From Streptomyces sp. NBC_00078 (lineage in GTDB: Bacteria; Actinomycetota; Actinomycetes; Streptomycetales; Streptomycetaceae): DNA of 64,000 nt. The position numbers and the translations under genes are program-made. Below the pieces are notes generated by a model, which saw only the letters and a list, made by a program, of their open reading frames with translations, had not been told where the DNA came from and did not search any database. Positions 60,048 to 64,000 of this stretch are shown piece after piece. The stretch covers positions 8,866,001-8,930,000 of the forward strand of contig NZ_JAPELX010000001.1 of NCBI RefSeq assembly GCF_026343335.1, read 5' to 3'. Each line of letters begins with the position of its first letter. Positions within the stretch are counted from its first letter, which is position 1.

Positions 60048-61661
60048 ATGGCGGACACCGCGACCACGCCGCCGACCGGCCCCGGCACCCCGGCCCCGGT
60101 GGCCGAGGCGACCGGCATCAGCAAACGATTCGGCGCGACCGTCGCACTGCGCGACGCTCGTATCACCGTCGCTCCGGGGGAGTCGCACGCCCTGGTCGGA
60201 CGCAACGGCGCCGGCAAGTCGACACTTGTGTCCGTCCTCACCGGCCTCCAGCAGCCCGACACCGGAGCCCTGCGCTTCTCCGGCGAGCCGGCGCCCGCCT
60301 TCGGTGACATCGACGCCTGGCGCTCCCGGGTCGCCTGTGTGTATCAGCGTTCCACCGTCATCGGTGACCTGACCGTCGCCGAGAACCTCTTCCTGAACCG
60401 GCAGAGCACCGGGGTGGTGCAGCCCATCCGCTGGAAGCAACTGCGCCGACGAGCCGAGGAGTTGCTCGCCGAGTACGGCGTGGCCGTCAACCCCACCGCG
60501 CGGGCCAAGGACCTCACCGTCGAACAGCGGCAGTTCGTCGAGATCGCCCGGGCCCTGTCCTTCGGCGCCCGCTTCATCATCCTCGACGAGCCGACCGCCA
60601 AACTCGACGCCCGCGGCATCGACCGGCTCTTCGACAAGCTCCGCGACCTCCAGCGCCAGGGTGTCGCCTTCCTGTTCATCTCCCACCACCTGCAAGAGGT
60701 CTACGACCTCTGCACCACGGTCACGGTCTACCGCGACGCGGGCCACATCCTCACCGCACCCGTCGCCGAACTCGGTCACCAGGCATTGGTGGAGGCGATG
60801 ACGGGCGAGTCGGCCTCCAAGGTCGCCGCCACCGCCGGCGAGCGTCCCGCCCCACGGTCCGACTCCGCAGAACTCCTGGCGATCGACGGCCTGACACTGC
60901 CCGGTGTCTGCGAGGACATCTCCCTCTCGGTCGGCTCCGGCGAGGTCGTCGGGCTGGCCGGCGCCACGGCGAGCGGCAATGTGCAGGTGGGTGAGGCCAT
61001 CGCCGGTCTGCACCGCGCCAAGGAAGGACGCATCACGGTCGGCGCCAGGACCGTACGCACCGGCAGCGTGCCCTCCGCCCTCGCCGCCGGAGTCGGTCTG
61101 GTCCCCGAGGACCGCCACCTCCAGGGGCTGGTCAACAACCGCAGCGTGGGGGAGAACGCGACGCTGACCGTCACCGACCAGCTCGGCCCGTTCGGCACCG
61201 TGCTGCCCGCCCGTACCAAGGCGTTCGCCGGACGCATGATCCGGGACCTCGACATCAAGACGCCGGGAGCCGCCACCCCGGTCTCCGCCCTCTCCGGCGG
61301 CAACCAGCAGAAGGTCGTCGTCGCCCGCGCCCTGGCCACCGACCCGCGCGTGCTGGTGGCCATCCGCCCCACCAACGGCGTGGACGTCAAGTCCAAGGAG
61401 TTCCTCCTGAACCGCATCCGGCAGGTCGCGGACGTCGGCAGGGCCGCGCTGATCGTCTCCGACGAACTGGACGACCTCAAGGTCTGCGACCGGGTCGTCG
61501 TCATGTTCCACGGACGCGTGGTCGCCGAGTTCGACCACGGCTGGAGGGACGAGGACCTCGTCGCCGCCATCGAGGGAGTCTCCGGCCAGGCGACCCCCGT
61601 CACCACGTTCCCCGAATCCGTCGTACCCGCCTCATCCGGCGCAGACGAGCACGGAAGGTAG
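60048..61661 (+). CDS. Sugar ABC transporter ATP-binding protein (RbsA/MglA type)
   Basis: A 537-residue tandem ATPase. Domain 1 (about 15-255) has Walker A ALVGRNGAGKSTLVSVLTGL and Walker B FIILDEPTAKLDARG; its signature is unusual (LTVEQRQFVEIARAL instead of LSGGQ). Domain 2 (about 275-520) has a degenerate Walker A (GLAGATASGNVQ) but a good signature (LSGGNQQKVVVARALATDP) and a Walker B without acidic catalytic residues (VLVAIRPTNGVDVKS). RbsA-type proteins are asymmetric; here each domain lacks a complementary part, so a single composite site probably hydrolyses ATP. Three-base gap to the permease. Confidence 0.91.
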   Translation: MADTATTPPTGPGTPAPVAEATGISKRFGATVALRDARITVAPGESHALVGRNGAGKSTLVSVLTGLQQPDTGALRFSGEPAPAFGDIDAWRSRVACVYQRSTVIGDLTVAENLFLNRQSTGVVQPIRWKQLRRRAEELLAEYGVAVNPTARAKDLTVEQRQFVEIARALSFGARFIILDEPTAKLDARGIDRLFDKLRDLQRQGVAFLFISHHLQEVYDLCTTVTVYRDAGHILTAPVAELGHQALVEAMTGESASKVAATAGERPAPRSDSAELLAIDGLTLPGVCEDISLSVGSGEVVGLAGATASGNVQVGEAIAGLHRAKEGRITVGARTVRTGSVPSALAAGVGLVPEDRHLQGLVNNRSVGENATLTVTDQLGPFGTVLPARTKAFAGRMIRDLDIKTPGAATPVSALSGGNQQKVVVARALATDPRVLVAIRPTNGVDVKSKEFLLNRIRQVADVGRAALIVSDELDDLKVCDRVVVMFHGRVVAEFDHGWRDEDLVAAIEGVSGQATPVTTFPESVVPASSGADEHGR

Positions 61662-61663
61662 TC

Positions 61664-62707
61664 ATGTCCGCCACCACTGATCTCACCGAGCCCACAGTGA
61701 GCCCGGCCGAGCCGGCCGCCGCGGACGCCAGGCGCCGCCGGGTCGACCTCGGGCGCTTCCGTGAACTGTCCCTGGTCCCGGCGATCCTCGTCCTGGGCCT
61801 GATCGGGTTCATCGTCTCGCCGGCCTTCCTCACCTCCGACAACCTCATCGGCGTGCTCCAGCAGTCCACCGAACTCAGCCTGTTGGTCCTCGCCACGGCC
61901 TTCATCCTGATCAGCGGACGGATGGACCTGTCGCTCGAGTCCACCATCGGCGTGGCCCCTGTCATCGCAGTGTGGCTCGTCCTGCCGACCAGTGGCGGAC
62001 GGTTCAACGGACTCGGTCTCCTCCCCGAGTGGACGGCGGTTCCGCTCTGTCTGCTGGTCGGCGCCATCATCGGCGCCGTCAACGGCTTCCTCATCCTCAA
62101 GCTGCGCCTCAATGGCTTCATCGTCACCCTCGGCGCGCTGACCATGCTCCGCGGGCTGCAGGTCGCCCTCTCCGAGGGCCAGTCCATCGTGGAGCTGCCC
62201 TCCTCCTTCACCTACCTGGGCAAGGCGTCCTGGCTGGGCATGCCCGCCGCCGTCTGGGTGTGCACGCTGCTCTTCGCCATCGGCGGCAGCGCCCTGGCAT
62301 GGCTCCGGCACGGCCGGGCTCTGTACGCGATCGGCGGCAACGCGGAGGCGGCCCGCACCGCCGGCATCCGCGTCGACCGCATCGTGTGGACCGTCCTCAT
62401 CCTCGGCAGCGTCCTCGCCGCCTTCGCGGGAATCCTCTACAGCGGCCACTACGGCTCCATCTCGGCCACCCAGGGCAGCGGCTGGATCTTCCAGGTCTTC
62501 GCCGCGACCGTCATCGGCGGCGTCAGCCTCAACGGAGGCAAGGGCTCGGTGTTCGGCGCCCTCACCGGCGTCCTCACCCTTCAACTGGTCGTGAACGTCA
62601 TGACCCTGGCGGGCGTACCTCCGCTGTGGAACCAGTTCCTCAACGGCGCCATCATCATCGTCGCCCTGATCATCTCCCGCTTCGCCTCCGGGGAGAAGCA
62701 GGAATAG
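61664..62707 (+). CDS. Sugar ABC transporter permease (RbsC type)
   Basis: A 347-residue membrane protein with about ten helices, forming the channel as a homodimer. Characteristic blocks are LSLLVLATAFILISGRMDLS (LxxGGIDLS position), GAVNGFLILKLRLNGFIVTL, GALTMLRGLQVALSEGQ, YAIGGNAEAARTAGIRVDRI (the EAA-like ATPase contact), and VIGGVSLNGGKGSVFGALTG. Start ATG two bases after the ATPase stop. Together with the binding protein and ATPase it completes the importer. Confidence 0.93.
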   Translation: MSATTDLTEPTVSPAEPAAADARRRRVDLGRFRELSLVPAILVLGLIGFIVSPAFLTSDNLIGVLQQSTELSLLVLATAFILISGRMDLSLESTIGVAPVIAVWLVLPTSGGRFNGLGLLPEWTAVPLCLLVGAIIGAVNGFLILKLRLNGFIVTLGALTMLRGLQVALSEGQSIVELPSSFTYLGKASWLGMPAAVWVCTLLFAIGGSALAWLRHGRALYAIGGNAEAARTAGIRVDRIVWTVLILGSVLAAFAGILYSGHYGSISATQGSGWIFQVFAATVIGGVSLNGGKGSVFGALTGVLTLQLVVNVMTLAGVPPLWNQFLNGAIIIVALIISRFASGEKQE

Positions 62708-62795
62708 CCACGTCCCGCACGCGGCTCTGCCGGCCCCCGAGCCTGGCCCGGCAGGGCCGCCGCCCCGCTCACCCCCAGCACGGAGAGGCACGCTC

Positions 62796-63497
62796 GTGGC
62801 ACTGACGGACGACGCGATCGACAAGATCAAGGCAATGATCGTCGCCGGCGAACTCGCCCCCGGCTCCCGGCTGCCCAAGGAGGAGATCCTCGCCGCACAG
62901 CTCGGCCTGTCCCGCAATTCCCTGCGTGAGGCCGTGCGGGCGCTGACCGCCATGCGGATCCTGATCACCCGTCAGGGCGACGGCACGTACGTCTCCAGTC
63001 TGGAGCCCCACCTGCTCCTGGAGAGCCTCTCCTTCGCCGCGGACGTCTCCCAGGGCGCCACGGCTCTGCAGCTGCTCCAGGTACGTCGACTGCTCGAACC
63101 GCAGGCGACAGGGCTGGCCGCCGCGCTGCTGAAGCCGGAGGACCTCCAGGAACTGCGCAACATCCTCGACCGGTCCCGGACCGTCGCGACCGTGGAGGAG
63201 TTCGTCGCCCACGACATCGCCTTCCACCTCAGGATCGTCGAAGCCGTCGGCAACCCCGTGTTGTCGATGCTGCTGGAAGTGCTCTCCACCCGAACCCAGC
63301 GTGTCCGCATCGTCCGCGGCAGCAGGACCCGTCACGCCCTGGACAACGCCCACCAGGACCACGAGCAGATCCTCGACGCGCTCCGGTCACGCGATGCCCT
63401 GCTGGCCGCCGCTGCCGCGACCGTCCACATCACGGCCGTGGAGCAGTGGCTGGCTGCCAGCCTGACCGACGCGCCCCTGCAAGCCACCGACGACTGA
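62796..63497 (+). CDS. GntR/FadR-type regulator, probable controller of the fucose regulon
   Basis: A 233-residue regulator. The N-terminal winged helix (about 5-70: IKAMIVAGELAPGSRLPKEE, LGLSRNSLREAVRALTAMRI, TRQGDGTYVSSLEPHLLLES) is of GntR type. The C-terminal FCD domain (about 80-220) has the metal/ligand His and Asp residues in EFVAHDIAFHLRIVEAVGNP and NAHQDHEQILDALRSRDALL. It is the last gene of the transporter operon (GTG start, GGAGAGG upstream). FadR-type proteins bind short palindromes; the repeated ATACATCGGATGTAT motif is the best candidate. Effector probably a pathway intermediate. Confidence 0.9.
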   Translation: MALTDDAIDKIKAMIVAGELAPGSRLPKEEILAAQLGLSRNSLREAVRALTAMRILITRQGDGTYVSSLEPHLLLESLSFAADVSQGATALQLLQVRRLLEPQATGLAAALLKPEDLQELRNILDRSRTVATVEEFVAHDIAFHLRIVEAVGNPVLSMLLEVLSTRTQRVRIVRGSRTRHALDNAHQDHEQILDALRSRDALLAAAAATVHITAVEQWLAASLTDAPLQATDD

Positions 63498-63878
63498 CCG
63501 CCCTGGCCCTTCCCGGCCCCTCCGCGTCCCGGCCCGGACCTCTGTTTCGGTGACGCCCGGCGCGAGTGCCCTCAGCCTCAGGCCGTACGGGGTCACGTCA
63601 AGGATGGCGAGATCCGTGATGCGGTCGACCACCCCGGCGGCGTCAGCGGCAGCGTGCGGCCCACTCGCTCGGCCGCACGCTGAACGCCGGCGCGGGCACC
63701 CGGCGCTGACCCTGTGCCCACCGCGGCTGCACTGGTCCGATGTCGTCCTGTGCCCGGCGGCTCGACGCGGCTGGGGTCATGGCGCATCCCGTTCAGTGCT
63801 CTGATCCGGCGCCGGGCCGTGCTGGACCCAGTCTCCGACGCCAGGCCGTGCTGGGCCTCGGCGTTGATCTGGTCGGTA
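63498..63878. other. Region after the GntR gene
   Basis: No convincing gene on either strand. A minus frame to the window edge looks like out-of-frame shadow rather than a protein. Confidence 0.45.
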
Positions 63879-63925
63879 CCCCCGACGGCCACCTCCCGGC
63901 CTGGCAGGGAGGTGGCCGTCGGGGG
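63879..63925. terminator. Perfect 19-bp stem-loop near the window end
   Basis: CCCCCGACGGCCACCTCCC (63879-63897) and its inverted copy (63907-63925) pair without mismatch around a nine-base loop. It is about 380 bases after the GntR stop. Strong terminator-type structure, perhaps shared with a converging gene beyond the window. Confidence 0.6.
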
Positions 63926-64000
63926 CTGCACCCAGCTGTGCCTGGTCATGGCCGCTTCCCCCGCGCCGCTCGCCACGGTCGTCAAGGCGGTGCCACTCAC

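Noticed and set aside
63593..64000. Minus-strand open frame to the window edge
   Set aside because: It spans a perfect 19-bp terminator-type stem and has no recognisable domain or helix pattern.

Overview
The window is high-GC actinobacterial DNA, almost certainly from a Streptomyces chromosome. Supporting signs are the strong third-position GC, many GTG and TTG starts, ATGA/GTGA overlaps, twin-arginine and Sec-exported RICIN-domain glycosidases, a SigE-family ECF sigma factor, and small Streptomyces-type families. Three intact regions are separated by stretches of insertion sequences and gene remnants.

Layout. 0-5.5 kb: an ArsR-type regulator with an MFS exporter, then remnants of a WD40 protein, a D-amino-acid oxidase, an ISAs1 transposase and an SDR. 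The SDR is split by a 2.2 kb IS256-type element that carries its own HAD-hydrolase gene; both target duplications and terminal repeats are readable. 5.5-10 kb: a minus-strand operon of an HExxH metallopeptidase, two paralogous membrane proteins and a FAD monooxygenase. 10-15 kb: remnants, a small membrane protein, a decayed glutaredoxin-like gene, a methyltransferase and a LacI regulator.

15-31 kb: a complete [NiFe]-hydrogenase locus of the oxygen-tolerant, hydrogen-scavenging actinobacterial type (group 5/1h). It contains HypX (CO ligand made in air), small and large subunits, a chain of coupled accessory genes of unknown role, the maturation endopeptidase, and HypA, B, F, C, D and E. 31-41 kb: a two-permease FtsX ABC exporter with a convergent ATPase, an ECF sigma factor with a membrane partner, and a frameshifted WYL regulator. 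41-42.8 kb: an MFS exporter behind a 20-bp-arm perfect palindrome.

43-63.5 kb: an L-fucose/plant-glycan system. Three secreted glycosidases (GH29, GH43, GH95-like), each ending in a RICIN module, would release sugars. A ribose-type ABC transporter (binding protein, ATPase, permease) would import them. A non-phosphorylative pathway (aldo/keto reductase, fuconate dehydratase, SDR, FAH-family hydrolase) would yield pyruvate and L-lactate. The same operon once continued into a mutarotase and lutAB (lactate oxidation), but these are truncated or frameshifted next to IS debris. A GntR/FadR-type regulator ends the transporter operon. A 15-bp palindromic motif close to ATACATCGGATGTAT recurs upstream of all three glycosidases, the catabolic operon and the transporter, which suggests one regulon under this GntR protein. 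This inferred regulon is the most interesting signal in the window.
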